From Solea solea (lineage: Eukaryota > Chordata > Actinopteri > Pleuronectiformes > Soleidae), in contig NC_081150.1 in assembly GCF_958295425.1 (NCBI RefSeq), positions 2,397,501 through 2,461,500 of the forward strand: a DNA stretch of 64,000 nt, given 5' to 3'. Below the pieces are notes generated by a model. The model saw nothing but the letters and a program-made list of their open reading frames with translations. It did not search any database and was not told where the DNA came from. How positions within the stretch are numbered: position 1 is the stretch's first letter; each line of letters opens with the position of its first letter. Below, in pieces: positions 36,846 to 49,784 of the stretch. The position numbers and the translations under genes were made by a program.

Positions 36846-38529
36846 GTGAGTACAGTCAACCTGACAGGACAGTTGGACAGAGAGGTTTTTTGGAAACACT
36901 CCAACATTGTACTCTTGTTGGTGCTGCTTTTGTCTTCTGTTAGGCTTGACATGAGACAGGGTATTTTTCCACTGAGAATTCCTTTGCTGTGACTATGTTG
37001 CAGAGACAACACTCACAGAAACATTTATTTTGGAATGTTCATCAAGCAAAAAACAACAAACACCAATCATCCTCCGTTTGTTGTGACTTAATTATGATCA
37101 TCTGCTGTTTTTCTCTCTCTAAAGTCAATGTCTTTTCGAATTTATTTTGAATTTTTGACACCTTTCCAGACACGTAAATGTGATGTATTGAGAAACACCA
37201 TCTCAGAAAACTAATATACCATGTAATTACACTCAAGCCATTACAAACAAAGTGCAGGCCAAGTAGTATTAACAAGAGACAAGTGTCAGCAATAATCCAG
37301 CCAGATACATGAATTATTGTTATAATTTTTTTAACAGATGCCCAAACCTTCATTATAGGCATCTGCAATGTGATTGATTCAATCAAACTCGTATTTTTTG
37401 GTCGTAAAAGTTTATATAACATAATAATTTAAGGGACCATCTTGACTGTTCGGGATTAAAATGGCACAAGCCCTAAAGGGAATGTTGATGTTAGGACTAA
37501 GCTGTCTGCTGACAGCTGCAGTTGGCTGGATCACCACCAATGTATTTGATTGAGTTTCAGGACTGTGGCTCTCTGTCAAGAGTCCCTCTCATTATGAAAT
37601 AAGCATTTACAGAAACTTGTTTCATATGCAACAGATGACCTGAGGCAATCTTTCCATCGCTCAAACTCTCTGCTGATATTGACTCAAGTTTCACTTATTC
37701 TGTTGTTGTCCTCGCAGAAGTATCAATCCTTCCACCAAGGCAACCCGTAAACAGAGTTGTTCTAGTAGAACAGCCAATAGGAATTTCTGCTTTTTCTTTC
37801 TGAACTGCTCTGTGATTGGTCAAACTCTTACATGATATGTGAGAGAACCTGGAGGATCAGCAGAAATCACCGTCTCGATCAACCAATCAGTTGATTTCAT
37901 TGTTGATACTTGCTTTGAGAGCAATTATGAGGAAACTGGGTTAGGGTTACATGAAAGCTTCCATTGGTTAACAGCTGATAGACAGTTTAAACTGTCGCAG
38001 TCTTACAATAGGCTTGAGGAAGAATAATCGTGCAGATATTTGCCAATTTTCTGATATTTGGCATTGGCTGATGACATGATCCTGAAGGCTTATTCTTAAA
38101 TCATTGATCAATTACACCACGAAAACGTCTTGCTTTACGCTCACATTTTCTAGTCTGAAAGTTGGAGAGGAGATGAAGATGTGGAGTTGTTCATCATCAA
38201 TTTAAAGTGAAGTTAAAAACAAAGAGGGTGTCAGTTTGTATTAGAAAAATGTTCTGTTACACAGGCTTCAGACATATTTGAGCTGAAAGCAAGGTTTTAC
38301 TGTCTGGCTGCGGAGCCCCGCTGTGATTTCGTAGGTGGAGCCTTGCTCTAGTTGTCATGTAACAACAGTGTCGGACGGCTGGAGGGAGGAATGACACAGT
38401 TGCCATGGTCTCCTGATCTTTGAAAGGGGGGAAAAAAAACCCCCCATCTTTAATGTTGTATGTGAACCACAGCACAAGTATGTGTTTGTGCTTCTCAGTC
38501 GTCTGTACTGTTATTAAAGTGTTGCAGTT

Positions 38530-38552
38530 ATGTGTGTGTGTGTGTGTGTGTG
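38530..38552. repeat. (TG)n microsatellite
   Basis: About eleven TG units. Confidence 0.9.
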
Positions 38553-41500
38553 GATAAAGGATTCAAACGAGGCTTTTAAATGAGCGAAAACAAAAGGGGA
38601 GCTGAGAACAGACAAACAAACACACTCGTGAGCACATCACAAGGGAATGTGAAGTGTTTGGAACACATAAAGAAGCATACTTGTGTAGTGTAGCATACCA
38701 TTGCTAAGCACTAGCCTTGTTTCTGTGCTCATAATAGCTTCCTGCTATTTTTTTCATTGAGGTTGCCTTAGGTCTGCTGTCTCCTCATTGACAGCTGTTG
38801 CTTGGTAGGAATAAAAAAAAGACCAAACCAATAAGAATGAGATTATTACAGGCCTGTACCAAAGCCAGAATTATAATAATAGCAAAATCCTGGCATCTCT
38901 GGACCCTGTGTATAAATATGCAGCATTCAAACCGTGTTTGTTCACCGTGTTTACAAGACAAGCACATTGCAACACTTCCCCGTCATACTCAGGTCCCGCT
39001 AACTCTGAGAATGTCTCGGACATGACTTCTCATATGAGTTCATGAGTTGTGCTTGAACTCAGCAATAGATACAGCAAGTAACATGTCACTTAGTGACAGA
39101 AAGGCGTTCAAAGCCACCAGCTGGAGGCAGATGTAAGCAGGGTTCCCAAGGAACTCAATGTTCAAAATCCTTGAAAGTTTTTGGGTGGAATTTTGTGCAA
39201 GAAACAAGTTAAGCGGTGTTGTGGATACTGTCCACTGTCTCTCTCTCTCTGCCATTGACGTGAGATTCCATGCAGAATGATGAGCGAGTAACGTTAAGTA
39301 AAAGAGAGCAAAAGATGCGATGCCTGGGAAAATTCCAAGATCTCTGTCAAACAAGGTGTGGGAGCAAAGAAAAACTCCTCTTCTCCTGGACTCATACGTA
39401 ACTTGAAGCTTACATAATATTGCATGTCTGTTTTTCTGTTCCATCAAGTTTGTAAGGGCTTGATTGACAGACAACAGAGGCAGCGCAACATTGTGCTAGT
39501 AAAGCATCACAGTCGCAAAGAGGTTGGAGTATGGCTGACAACACAAAGAAGCGTGCCCGAAGAGTTTCAGAAGGGAATTCCAATGCTCTGAAAAACATTT
39601 CTTTTTCAGCAGTTTGATGATATACCATACATCCTTCTTACCCCTGCTCTGCTGCTGTATTCTATATTACATGACAGAGTTATTAGATGACAAATAATAT
39701 TGAAACCGAGGCAGAACAATACCAACAGCAATAAAAGAAGCTTTAAATTCTACACTGGTTGCAGAGTTCGCCAACATGTAGAGTTGGGCTGAGCCTTTGT
39801 GAGCAATTTGTTAATTTTGAATTTAAATACTTTCAGAGCTTATTTTGTCAAGAAAAAGAAGAAAATGGGCTGTGGAGAAACACAAATGATTAGCTATGTT
39901 GTTTGGTTTTTCAGGCCAAAGACCAAGTCCTGATTCGATCATTATCTCCACAGAAACTAAAACCTCCACAGTGTTTCCGAAAGAAAAGTTCAAACAGTAC
40001 AGTGAAGCAGCACAGGCCTATCATTATCATCGTTTGGCCGACACAAACAAAACATCCATTGACACCACAGGGCCAAAGTCACGCTAATGTCTTTCCATGT
40101 TTTAGCCTCTGGCTAACAAGCCATCACATGTTCCATGTTCACAAACCCATCATTGCTTTCCCACGTTTCGGTCATGCTTTCATTATTCAGTGTGGAGTGA
40201 ACTCATTATCTTCTTCTAACCTAATTGGTGTCATAGAACCAAGCGTTATAAAGCAGAGTCATCATGTGGATTTCTGTTTTCTTGGGCCTGATGTTGCATT
40301 ATACTGTTTACCTTTGGCTGGGAGTGATTTTCACCATAATTTGAAAAGAATGTCTAATGAGCCATTATGAGTTATGTCATCTGTTTGGCAGCGCGCACAT
40401 GCAGACAATAAAAGTTGTGTGTAAAGTACACCAGCATTGAGAAATGCTCCAATCGCAGGGTTTTTCCCGAGTCTTTCCAACTCCGAGAACCAACATTTGT
40501 GAATGCATTGCGTTGACCATAATTGCATATTTGTGGAGATCTTTAAAATTTCACTGCAGGCGTCGTGATGAATGCTCGGATATGTTTATGAAATGCTGAG
40601 GATGATTTACATACGAGTGTATCACTCCCTCCACTCCGACTCAATGGATCTGCTCTTGTCTTTTCTGATTCAGCTTTGGTTAAATTATCGTTTCCCCTAA
40701 TTTGTTGAAGGAGGCGCATTTGTGTTCACTCGCCTCCCAACCCAGGATCGTATGTTGCCTTTGTGCGTTGCTGCAAACCACGGATTAACCAAAGTGATGC
40801 TACTCTATTTACGTATCTACACATGTGCCAATCAGCATGACAGCGTTTCAACCACATGTGGTACTTGGAGCGTGATGAGAACCATGTCCAGACGAGTGTG
40901 GTTAGATTTAACCACATAGAGCACCTGGGTAGGGCTAGACAACCATCAGAGTTTTCCCTCAGAGCGTCCTTTTGGTAAACCTAAAAAAAAAAAAGTCCAG
41001 AACTGTAATCATGGACTTCTTGCAGTGTTTCATTCCACCATTAACCCCTTCACCTGTTTTTGGGAATACTTGTCAAAGATGTTGCTTTAAAAAACAAGTA
41101 GATGTAGAAAAGCATTTTCCAATTTTTACTGAAATAGGTGAAAAAAAAGTGAAACCTACATTTTTCAAGGAGACCAACATCCTTTTTCATTTCCTCACTT
41201 TCATCTTGGATTCATCACCTCCCTTTTACCTTTTTTTGGGCCAATTTAAGGTTTTTTACAATTAAGAATGTGTGAAGAAAGATGCGAGAGTGAGCTGGAG
41301 CAAATCTACCAATCTTTCTCTCATGTCTGACCATTTGAAGTTTGCAAAGGCTCTTATATTTTACCTCCTTATCTGATCTTGTTTGTAAATAAACAAACAG
41401 CTTCCATTCTATTCCCCCCCCGGCTTCTTTTTCAGTGTGCGTCCAGCTATGCTTGGAAACTCTTTGTTTTACTGAAGGAGAAAAAACTCTTACATGTGTT

Positions 41501-42805
41501 AAATAGTTGTATATTTGGATATTCTTCTTCGAACAGTCTTCTTCGTTGGTCTGCACCCAATGTATGTTAGATATATTGTTGGCAAATCTCAAACGTGCCA
41601 TAAATGCTATGTCTCGTGATCAGGAAATACCGCTCAGTTATGGTAAAAAAAGACCAATCCCGACTTTGTGGTTTGGGGTGACGATGCTTAGCTAAATGTG
41701 CTAGTTTTCCTGCGGAGGAGGAAGAGATGGAGAAGAGTGGTTCTCCTCCCTGTTCTTCTTCATTCACACTTCGCCATAAACAAAGGGGCTAAACGTAGCA
41801 GGGTTTGATTTAACCATACTCAACAAAGCTGGTGTAAAAGAACCCAAAGTTTTGTGTGTCTAAAAGTTGCTGATTGTGGCTGAACATCCCAGAGAGCTTT
41901 TCTCGGCCTTTAGAGAGCTCTTTGTTGTCATTCTTATAAAAACATCTCGTGAATAACTTAAAACATAGATAATTTGTGACAGCTCAGAGCCACTGTGTTC
42001 TTGTGCCCCGGCTCTGTTACTTCAAAAAATAGCCAAGTCTCTGCTTCGGCTTAAGTCAGTTTACGTCACGCTACGACATTTATTTGTGTAAAGAGATTCA
42101 AATCTGAAGAGTTCTGTGCGTCCAGGAATCTAGAAAAGCCTCTGTTGATATAAATCTTTTCTTTAGTTGAGATACGTTTGTACCCAGTTTGTGTTTCATG
42201 TCCATGATGGAGACGTCATCTGGTGCCTGCCAACGCTACACCAGTACCCCCCGGTGACCCGCCCCAGTGTTTACCTTGTTGCCATGTTGCCGTGCAGATC
42301 TGAAACTATAATAAGTGCGTGTTTGTAGTCACGCTGACACATGACGCCCTTTGACTGACACTGCTTTCAGGATCGTCTCTGCTGTGTCACTCAGATATCC
42401 TGACGGAGAGTAGTGGCTTGGAATCAAATGTCCAGCGGGGCCAGGAGATGGGGCGTAGGGGGCGAGGACGGCAGAGGTGTAGATGTCATTGCCCCGCGGC
42501 CCCTCGAGACACTGTGACTCCTTTGAGCCCCAAAATAACCCTGCAGCATGTAGGACACAGTGAAGGGGTCACAGGTGGAGACCCTGAAGGTCTCACTGGA
42601 AGGTCTACTGTAAATGTAAACTCCTAGAGTTCTGTCTGTACAGTAAGCCAGTCCTTTTAAACACAGTCATTCATTTACTTTACTCAAGACGACAGAAGTA
42701 CCATTATTATCCTATTTTTAAATGCTGCATATAGGCATGGGCGCAAAAACCAATGTCATAGTCCTCACCGGTGTGAAAGTGTGCCACAACACTCATAAAC
42801 GTATT

Positions 42806-43065
42806 AGGGCTGCAACTAACAATTGTTTTCATAATACATTAATCTGTTGATTACTACTTGTTTTGTTCGTAAAATGTCAGACAAATGTGGAAAAATGTTT
42901 TTCCAAACCTCAAAATGTTGTCTGTGAACCACAATGATGTATTTGTTATATGGAGCAAAGAAACAGGAAAATATTCACATTTACCAAGATGAAAATGTAG
43001 ATTACATGTTTTAATCGTTAAAAAATTGATGACCCGCAAAGTTGAATCGATTAGTTGTTGCAAAG
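42806..43065 (+). repeat. AATCGATTAATCG-type repeat with visible inverted ends
   Basis: It starts AGGGCTGCAACTAACAATTG and ends GAATCGATTAGTTGTTGCAAAGC, so TGCAACTAA / TTAGTTGTTGCA form inverted ends as in a MITE. The interior has AAAATGTCAGACAAATG, GAACCACAATGATG and ATATTCACATTTACCAAG. Confidence 0.75.
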
Positions 43066-43129
43066 CAAAACACATTTGCTTTATTCATCTATATATATGC
43101 TGATAAACAGAAACTTAGGCTACAATTGA

Positions 43130-43290
43130 TACATGATTAATTGATTACTAAATGAAGTGCCACATTTTGATAATCAATTCATTGGTGTGTGCGTTTTCTT
43201 TTAAAAACTGAGACAAAAGCTGAGTTCTCTGCTCTCTAAATGACTAGATTTTCCGGTTTCCTTGCTTCTTCTATGACAGTAAAGTGAATA
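43130..43290 (-). repeat. AATCGATTAATCG-type repeat, partial minus copy
   Basis: GATTAATTGATTACTAAATG, CACATTTTGATAATCAATTC and TTCCTTGCTTCTTCTATGACAG; about half of the element remains. It follows a plus copy closely. Confidence 0.5.
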
Positions 43291-46200
43291 TCTGTGGTTT
43301 CTTTAGGGTCATTATTAGAATTTTGACACTTTAGAAACAGATTTTTCACAACACATCTAATTATATTGAAAATGAGTTTACACAGGTTAATGATTTGTAG
43401 CCATAGCCATACTATCCTCATCAATAAACAATAATTGTAAAACAACATTGTGTAGAAAGGGTGAAAGTAAAAAAAGTTCAAACAAAAAGAACTAGTCACT
43501 TTCATTCATTTAACAAATCATTCATTGTGATTGGCAATTTTACAGTCCCTTAAAAAAATATGACTAGGTATTTTCTAAATCTGAATGAATGTCTATGAAA
43601 GACATGAAAGTCTATTTTCTTCTTGTTATTTGTAGAACAACATCAATATGTATCTGTGTGCTTCAGGACATTTGAGGTTTTGAGTATTGTTTTTTTTTTA
43701 AATAAATAATTTAAGCCTGGTTTTCGAAGAAGATACAACTTCAAAAAGTTTTTTGAAAAAAAGTCATGAAAAAAGTTCATGTAGAAGTTGTTTGAAAGGA
43801 ATAACGTCAAGGTGAACCGAGGAAAACGTCTTTGGTTGCCAAGTTGCCCATTTTCACTGGCCATCTTTTATAATGTTATCGATGGGACGTCTGTGAAAGT
43901 CTTTAAAGAACCATTTTAAACCTCAGCTGGAAACACTGATGTCAGCAAGAAGCAGGAAAGAGACAACAAGTTCTAACTTCCTCTGCTCTCTAACTAAAGT
44001 AGCTTCATAATGGTGGTTTGGTAGGTTGAGTGTTTTTCTCTAGTCTCGTATGGATTTATCACTTCTGTGAGCAATGACATGATGCATCACTGCAAAAGAT
44101 TCATATAATACTTATCATACGTTTGTATTGGACGCAGTATCAGGATTATCAAATCACATTTCACTCGCTATTTGTCATGAATATAATTGTGTAATATTGC
44201 CATGTAATCATTACCTGCCAAATAAGTATTTATATAATTTCATATTATCAGCTTACTCACTTACTATCTAAGTTTGAGGACGACGTTTGAAGTCCAGATT
44301 TGCTTCTTGAAACTTTAGTTTGTTCCTACTTTCTTCGATTAGGAGTCAAAGGTGATTAATCAGCTTTAATTCCTCCAATATTTAGAAGGGCAGACTAATT
44401 GGAGCTGCCAAGAGATAGCAGTCCATTGATTAGAAGCTTCTACGGAAGGACGAGGATGAGTAATTCTTACACAGGGAGATTTGCAGATTTGAAAGAAATG
44501 ATGAGTCATTGTGAAGCGAACCATTTTTTTGATAAATCAAACGACCTTCACTGAATGTTGTAGTTGAAGGTCAGTGTTCCAGCACAAGTCCCTGCTTCTC
44601 TGCAGGACGTCACACTGAGAGGTTACGATGGTCTTTGTTTCAGAAAGCACAATTTCAAAGATGTTGGTGGAATTGGTGACAGCAGAGGCTTCAAACTCAA
44701 ATGACCTAGGGGCCACTGAGTGTTTAGTTTGGTCAGTCAGGGGTCGGTCAAGTGAAAAAAGTCCAACTTTTTGAGAAAAAGACATGGAAATAATAATATT
44801 GAATATAGAAGGTGTTCATTTTGATATTGAGAGAATGGTCCTTTTTACATCATTGTTATCATTTTAATTTGAAAACTGTGTGATATTTGTGCAGATGTGT
44901 GAGAAACAAAGATGTTCTCTTCAGTCTGTAGAATAAGATTTGTATAGATCAAGAATCAAAAATGACATTTTTACACACTTAAAAAAATAAAAAAAAAATA
45001 GTGCGCCTCTTGCGATGTGAAAATTACAGTAGGCCATATTGCGATTTTGATAGAATTTCAATTAATTTTTCAGCCCTATGCCACGCCCCCTTTCCTCCTT
45101 TCCTGCCACACAATTAATGTAATTGTCCCTCCTATAATGTAAAATATATGAAAGTTCCACTGTGTGTCTTGTCTCCTGTGTAGTATAAGTATAACGTTTA
45201 ATTGTTGTTCGATATAATGTTTCGCTGAGCAATCATATCACTGATGCAGAAGCAAAAAGACAAAGTATGCATGGAGCTGCAAAAAACGTCCAGAATTTCA
45301 ATTAAAAAGACTTTTTCACATTTTGTGTTCCCACTAGCCATGCAGCAGGCTTCCACCCAGATTAGGGTCACTCCACATCCGTATTTGGGGCACTGTATTT
45401 AATTTCCTTTTTGTGATTTAATTTAAATGCAACTGTGTAAAGTTTGCATAAAATATAGTTTTGTTATGATTTGTGGTTTCAGTTTTATCACTGTCTGTCA
45501 TCGCCGTCTGCTCAGTTTAGTATTAGGGACAGCACAGTGGCAGCGTTCACATATTCAAACAGCCTCCAATGACACAGCAAAACCAAAACACTTCTTTCTT
45601 ATCATCCCTCAGTCGAGCTGCAGACCCCATTTTTGTTTATTTGTCTTTCTGACTTGATCCTCACAGTCTTTTATCAAACGTCATTTCCCAGATACTGTAC
45701 ATGCATATGCTGTGTGACACAATGAACCGCTGGAAACGGTGAGAATCCATTTTAAGTGATTAAGCAATCATAAATGTCAACTACATTAACCCTCAGACAG
45801 AAGTGTGCTGCCTCGCTGTTGCATTCTCCCTCTGTTTCACAGTGAATAAAACTCATCGGAAACAGCCACATAATTGGACCAGAAGGAATATTTATTTCTT
45901 CATAGTGTCATATGCTTAACTGCTATAAAGAGTCTCACATTAATCACAACTGGTGTAATAAAAAAGGCTTTAATAGCTTTTCTTTTTTTCAAATGATAGC
46001 ATCTGAAAGCTGTAGAATCTTAAAGACGTGCTTACATTTTATAATCATATAAAGGGGCTTTAAAAGACAATGAAACGGGAAAAGTGGACTTGATGTTTAT
46101 GACGAGCAACTAGCTTCTTAACAATATCCATGGGTATTAATAAATACACATGCACGATGTGACGTTAATATAAGCCCTGTAAAATAATATGGTTGGACAG

Positions 46201-46355
46201 TAATGCCACACCATTGATTCAAATTACGTTGGACATTCATGTAAAGCTTAGTGATATATTCAGCATTTACTCTTGTCTAAAGTTTCTATATATTATATTT
46301 TTAAACAAAATTATCAGTAACAGATTTTCCAAGAAGATAACCACCACATACAAAG
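43290..46355. other. Intron 3 sequence, no gene seen
   Basis: AT-rich, mostly non-repetitive. 44280-44520 (GGTGATTAATCAGCTTTAAT ...) is another stretch resembling noncoding regulatory DNA. Confidence 0.4.
44965..45080 (-). repeat. Dispersed repeat ending CAGCCCTA
   Basis: On the minus strand it starts TAGGGCTGAAAAATTAATTG and continues AAATCGCAATATGGCC and TTTTCACATCGCAAGAGGCG, the layout of a common fish MITE-like repeat. Only one end is visible. Confidence 0.5.
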
Positions 46356-46359
46356 CGTC

Positions 46360-46570
46360 ATGGGAGTGAAGCGACTTACAAAAGAGGCTACACTAGATTG
46401 GAATAGTGGATTGATAGAGGGTGAGCGTGCCGAGGTGGATCCAAGTGCAGAAGGAGATGGATCATTGGTGCAAGGGAGGGGTTAAGGTAAGTGCTAGGAC
46501 AGAAGATGGTCTTGGAAGAGCTGGATCTTCAAGAGCTTCTTGAAGATAGACAGGTTCTGGTAGCACTCGT

Positions 46571-46616
<46 letters not shown>

Positions 46617-47022
46617 CTTTATTCATCTCACAGAGAAATTCACAGGTCAGTCCACCAGCGTGGAACGACACGCGAAACGAGTCTGGATTGTCTTGTGCGG
46701 GGCGTTGGCACCGCCAGATGACAATCCTTTGATGAACGGAGTAGTCCAGGGGTAACATAAAGCCTTCAGGAGAGCATTTAAGTAGGTGGGAGCGGACCCA
46801 TGAAGCACTTTGTAGGCTAGCATCAGTGATTTAAATTTGGTCACCAGTGGAGCTCAATGAACAGAGGGGTGACATGTGCCCTTTTAGGCTGATGGAAGAC
46901 CAGACGCGCCGTCGCGTTCTGGACCATCTGTAGCGGCTTCACAGCACGGGTCTGGAGGCCTTGGTAGCAGGGTGTTGCAGAAGTCAAGGCGGGAGATGAC
47001 CAAAGCCTGTACTAGGAGCTGG
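46360..47022 (-). mobile_element. L2-type LINE remnant, 3' end of reverse transcriptase ORF
   Basis: Reading the minus strand from 47022 gives QLLVQALVISRLDFCNTL, then in a shifted frame ATARLVFHQPKRAHVTP, then FKSLMLAYKVLHGSAPTYLN, and later SIFKKLLKIQLFQDHL. These are the ordered C-terminal motifs of reverse-transcriptase ORFs in L2-related LINEs of fish. Frameshifts and stops show it is dead, and the 5' part is absent as in a typical truncated insertion. Between the last two motifs lies a (GATA)n tract with a CTTTATTCATCTCACAGAG motif that looks like a second, nested repeat. Confidence 0.8.
46571..46645. repeat. (GATA)n with CTTTATT repeat tail, nested in LINE
   Basis: About eleven GATA units are followed by CTTTATTCATCTCACAGAGA and AATTCACAGG, resembling the tail of fish retroelements that end in GATA repeats and CTTTATTGATCC. 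It interrupts the LINE reading. Confidence 0.7.
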
Positions 47023-47024
47023 CT

Positions 47025-47700
47025 ATATTATACAAGGACTGTATTTTTATATAGCTCATGTGTCATACTGCTATGCCGTCAAGCCTGGACTGGAGCCAGT
47101 CACCAGTGGCACCTATAGATGCTGTCATTCTTACCTGACAACAGATCATGGACGGTGACATCATGACCTGCTTATGTGGCTTCTATCTTTTCTTAAATAT
47201 ATCCACAATGTAACGTGACTGGGTTTTACCACGTTGTTTTAAATAACCCTGGTCACGGACATTTGTCTGACAGACAGGTTGACAGAGTGACGACAGTTGG
47301 AATGTTCTTTTCATTTTTTTCCACAGGGGTCTGCCTGTGATTGCACTGTCCTCCAAACTCACAGGGACAAACACTGACTGCAGGAAGTGAAGGTGTTCAG
47401 TCATAACAACCTCATTAGACTTAACAAGAATTAAATGCATATGAACTTGAGCTAAAACACATGTAGGGTTTTGTTATAAACCCCCTCTCTTCCACTAACA
47501 GCAGCCATCTTTAGGTTTTACTCTATGTTGGGTCTCTTTGTCTTCAATGTGGTCTTCACTGAGTGGAAAGCTGAGATCAGGTGACTGACTTGAGCCTCTT
47601 CAACATGGGAACGTCTTGGTTTTTGAGAGTTCTTAAGACTTTGCAGTTCTGGAAGTAGGACGAGTTCTAGAACATTCGCTCAGTACTCTACATTTTTACC
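47025..47700. other. Intron 3 sequence, no gene seen
   Basis: No repeats or coding signal recognised. Confidence 0.5.
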
Positions 47701-47707
47701 TTTTCTT

Positions 47708-47950
47708 CTTCCAATAACGTCCGGCAGGCTGTACACTAAGAGGTGCAATACTACACCCTCCACAGTTTGAAGTTCTTCAACACAGATCAAAGTCCCATCA
47801 CCTTTATTCTTCCCCCTAGAGTTCAGTTCTTCTTTATCTTCTTCTACTTCTTCTTTTTCCTCTTCTTCGTCTTCCAATAAGTTGCAGCAGGCTGTACACT
47901 TATAGGTGCAATGCTGCCCTCCACAGTTGGAAGTTTCCAATCACATTTTG
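47708..47950. repeat. Two direct copies of an ~80-bp unit, 163 bp apart
   Basis: Both copies read CTTCCAATAA, then GCAGGCTGTACACT, AGGTGCAAT and CCCTCCACAGTT, with scattered differences. They are separated by a CTTCTTTTTC pyrimidine-rich stretch. Older tandem duplication or part of a satellite-like repeat. Confidence 0.75.
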
Positions 47951-47954
47951 AAGA

Positions 47955-48630
47955 ACAAAGTTGTACTTCATTCTCATCCTTATTCTAATCTGGAGTTTAA
48001 ACCCATCTGCCTACTACTGGAGGTAATTCTTGACTTGCTGTGCAGTAATAAACAGGGGTTTCATTCTCTGTGCATATTAAGCTGTCTTTCCATCATAGTA
48101 TGGTATGGTTTGGAATGGTAAAGCCTTGGGCCAGGCTTATGTTTCGACTGAGAACAGTACCTGAACGACAACAGTAAAATCAACAAAACTTTGTTTTTTT
48201 GCTTTGTCCTAACATGTTTGTAACATTATCTATTGATGGTTGTAACTTGGTGGTGATCCCTACTAATGGTTGATAACCTACATGTGACCTAGTGTGGAGC
48301 ATTTCATTTATCTTGTTCTATTCATTGAAATAAGAAGATTAAATCAAAAGAGGTTTTTCATTTTTATTTTGTAAAAATCCCTCTGTGACTAATGAGTTAA
48401 TTTTCCTCTGACGTGTGTCAGAAGGATTTTCTTCACTCTACTGCTGCTACAGAAATAAAGAATACAGTGACGTAATAGTGATGTTCAGATATTGATAATA
48501 AAGTTCTGTGTGAGTGTATCTCAGTAGTTTTCTACTGACTCTGCAGCTGATGCTCCTTCCTGGGATCTGAATTAATAATTTAGATAAAAGACATTTATAT
48601 GAAGCTTCAAACTGTGTTTGAGCTCATTTC
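47955..48630. other. Intron 3 sequence, no gene seen
   Basis: No repeats or coding signal recognised. Confidence 0.5.
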
Positions 48631-48635
48631 TGGGG

Positions 48636-48765
48636 GTGGAGTGGCTCAGTGGTTAAGACCGGTACCCTGTGTGCAAAAGACATCATGATCGCAAGTTCAA
48701 CTCCACCCCTGGCTGATTGTACTCAATTCACGTCTGCTAAATGACATGTAATGTAATTTCTCATC
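48636..48765 (+). mobile_element. tRNA-derived SINE with L2-like tail
   Basis: GGAGTGGCTCAGTGGTTAAG is an A box and GATCGCAAGTTCAACTCC a degraded B box. The tail GTCTGCTAAATGACATGTAA and TGTAA matches the tail shared by many fish SINEs and L2 LINEs, suggesting mobilisation by L2 machinery. Confidence 0.75.
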
Positions 48766-48774
48766 CACTTTATA

Positions 48775-48945
48775 CACACACTAATTCTTGTACAGCCTTA
48801 CTAGTGAGGACACTTGTTGACTTGATGCATTCCACCAACCCCTTACCTTAACCTTAACCATCACAACTAAATAACCCTTTGCCTAAGCCTAGCATAAAGC
48901 TAAGTCTAACCCTAAACCCCAATCTTAACCCTCAGAAAGACTACT
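48775..48945. repeat. CA-linked dispersed repeat, copy
   Basis: TATACACACACTAATTCTTG, GTGAGGACACTTG, ACCTTAACCTTAACCATCAC and CTAACCCTAAACCCC; the telomere-like CTAACCCTAA arises within this module. Confidence 0.6.
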
Positions 48946-48946
48946 T

Positions 48947-49228
48947 TATTTTCTCGATTAATCAATTATTTTTTTGATCCATTAAATGTCAAATCATTTT
49001 TCTCAATGTCTCCCAAATCTGGAAATGATGACGCTCTAAAATGTCTTGTTTTGTCCACAAACCAAAGAAAATGTTCACATTTAACAAGCTGAAAAATCCA
49101 AGACGTTTATTTAAATTATCAAAAAGAAAAAAAAACACTAAAACCGATGGATCGATTATCAAAATAGTTGGTGATTAAATTAGTAATAGATTCATAATTT
49201 ATTAATAGATTAGTCGCTGCAGCGCTGG
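48947..49228 (+). repeat. AATCGATTAATCG-type repeat, plus copy
   Basis: CTCGATTAATCAATTATTTT, CCATTAAATGTCAAATC, TTGTTTTGTCCACAAACC, TGTTCACATTTAACAAGC, ATCGATTATCAAAATAGTTG and the end TTAGTCGCTGCAGCGCT. Confidence 0.7.
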
Positions 49229-49379
49229 CAGCATGTGAATGGGTTTGAAAGTTGTGTGATAGAGAAATGTGCTGTGAGTGAATGACAAAACTGTACATGG
49301 ACCATTTACCAGTACTTACCCAAAATGTCTCACTTCCTATGCTCTATTTTACCTTTTTTGGTCCAAACGAAGTTATCAA

Positions 49380-49664
49380 TGTCAAAGTCAAACTGAACTT
49401 TATTGTCAATACATGCAATTACACACACACACACAGATTTGGGCAGCTATGTTTTTTTTTAGGACACTGCGTTGACTCCTGAATAAAGTGTAATAATCTG
49501 TTAATCCCTAACTCTAACTTTAACCTAGCTGCAATTCAAACTGAACATGAGCTTCAGAAATGAGTTTCTGCCTCATTGGGACCAGGTTTTGTCTCCTGAC
49601 AAGGTCAGTGTTTATGCCAGAAAATGTCCTAAAGAGATAACACACACACACACACACACACACA
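49380..49664. repeat. CA-linked dispersed repeat ending in (AC)n
   Basis: AAACTGAACTTTATTGTCAA with an (AC)n, then AGGACACTGCGTTGACTCC, ACCAGGTTTTGTCTCCTGAC, AAGGTCAGTGTTTATGCCAG, AAAATGTCCTAAAGAGATAA and an (AC)12 at 49641-49664. Nearly the same ending occurs at 28480-28530. Confidence 0.7.
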
Positions 49665-49784
49665 GTGAGCAGCAGCTTTGTGTCCTTATCTGTATCCAGG
49701 CGTATGAATAATAGATTGGATCCAGGAAGCACAAACAGACTGACCAGCCCACCAGGTAGCGAATGCCACACCACACCACATCCT

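Larger units (their letters stand above)
35565..42800. other. Repeat-poor middle of intron 3
   Basis: Apart from a TG microsatellite at 38530-38552, this 7-kb stretch has few recognisable repeats. 35680-35960 may be an old AT-rich repeat. 37430-37700, 39900-40700 and 41700-42150 are balanced, non-repetitive sequence of the sort that often contains conserved noncoding elements. Several open frames up to 155 codons show no known domains. The possible cassette exon at 36768-36845 lies here. Confidence 0.4.
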
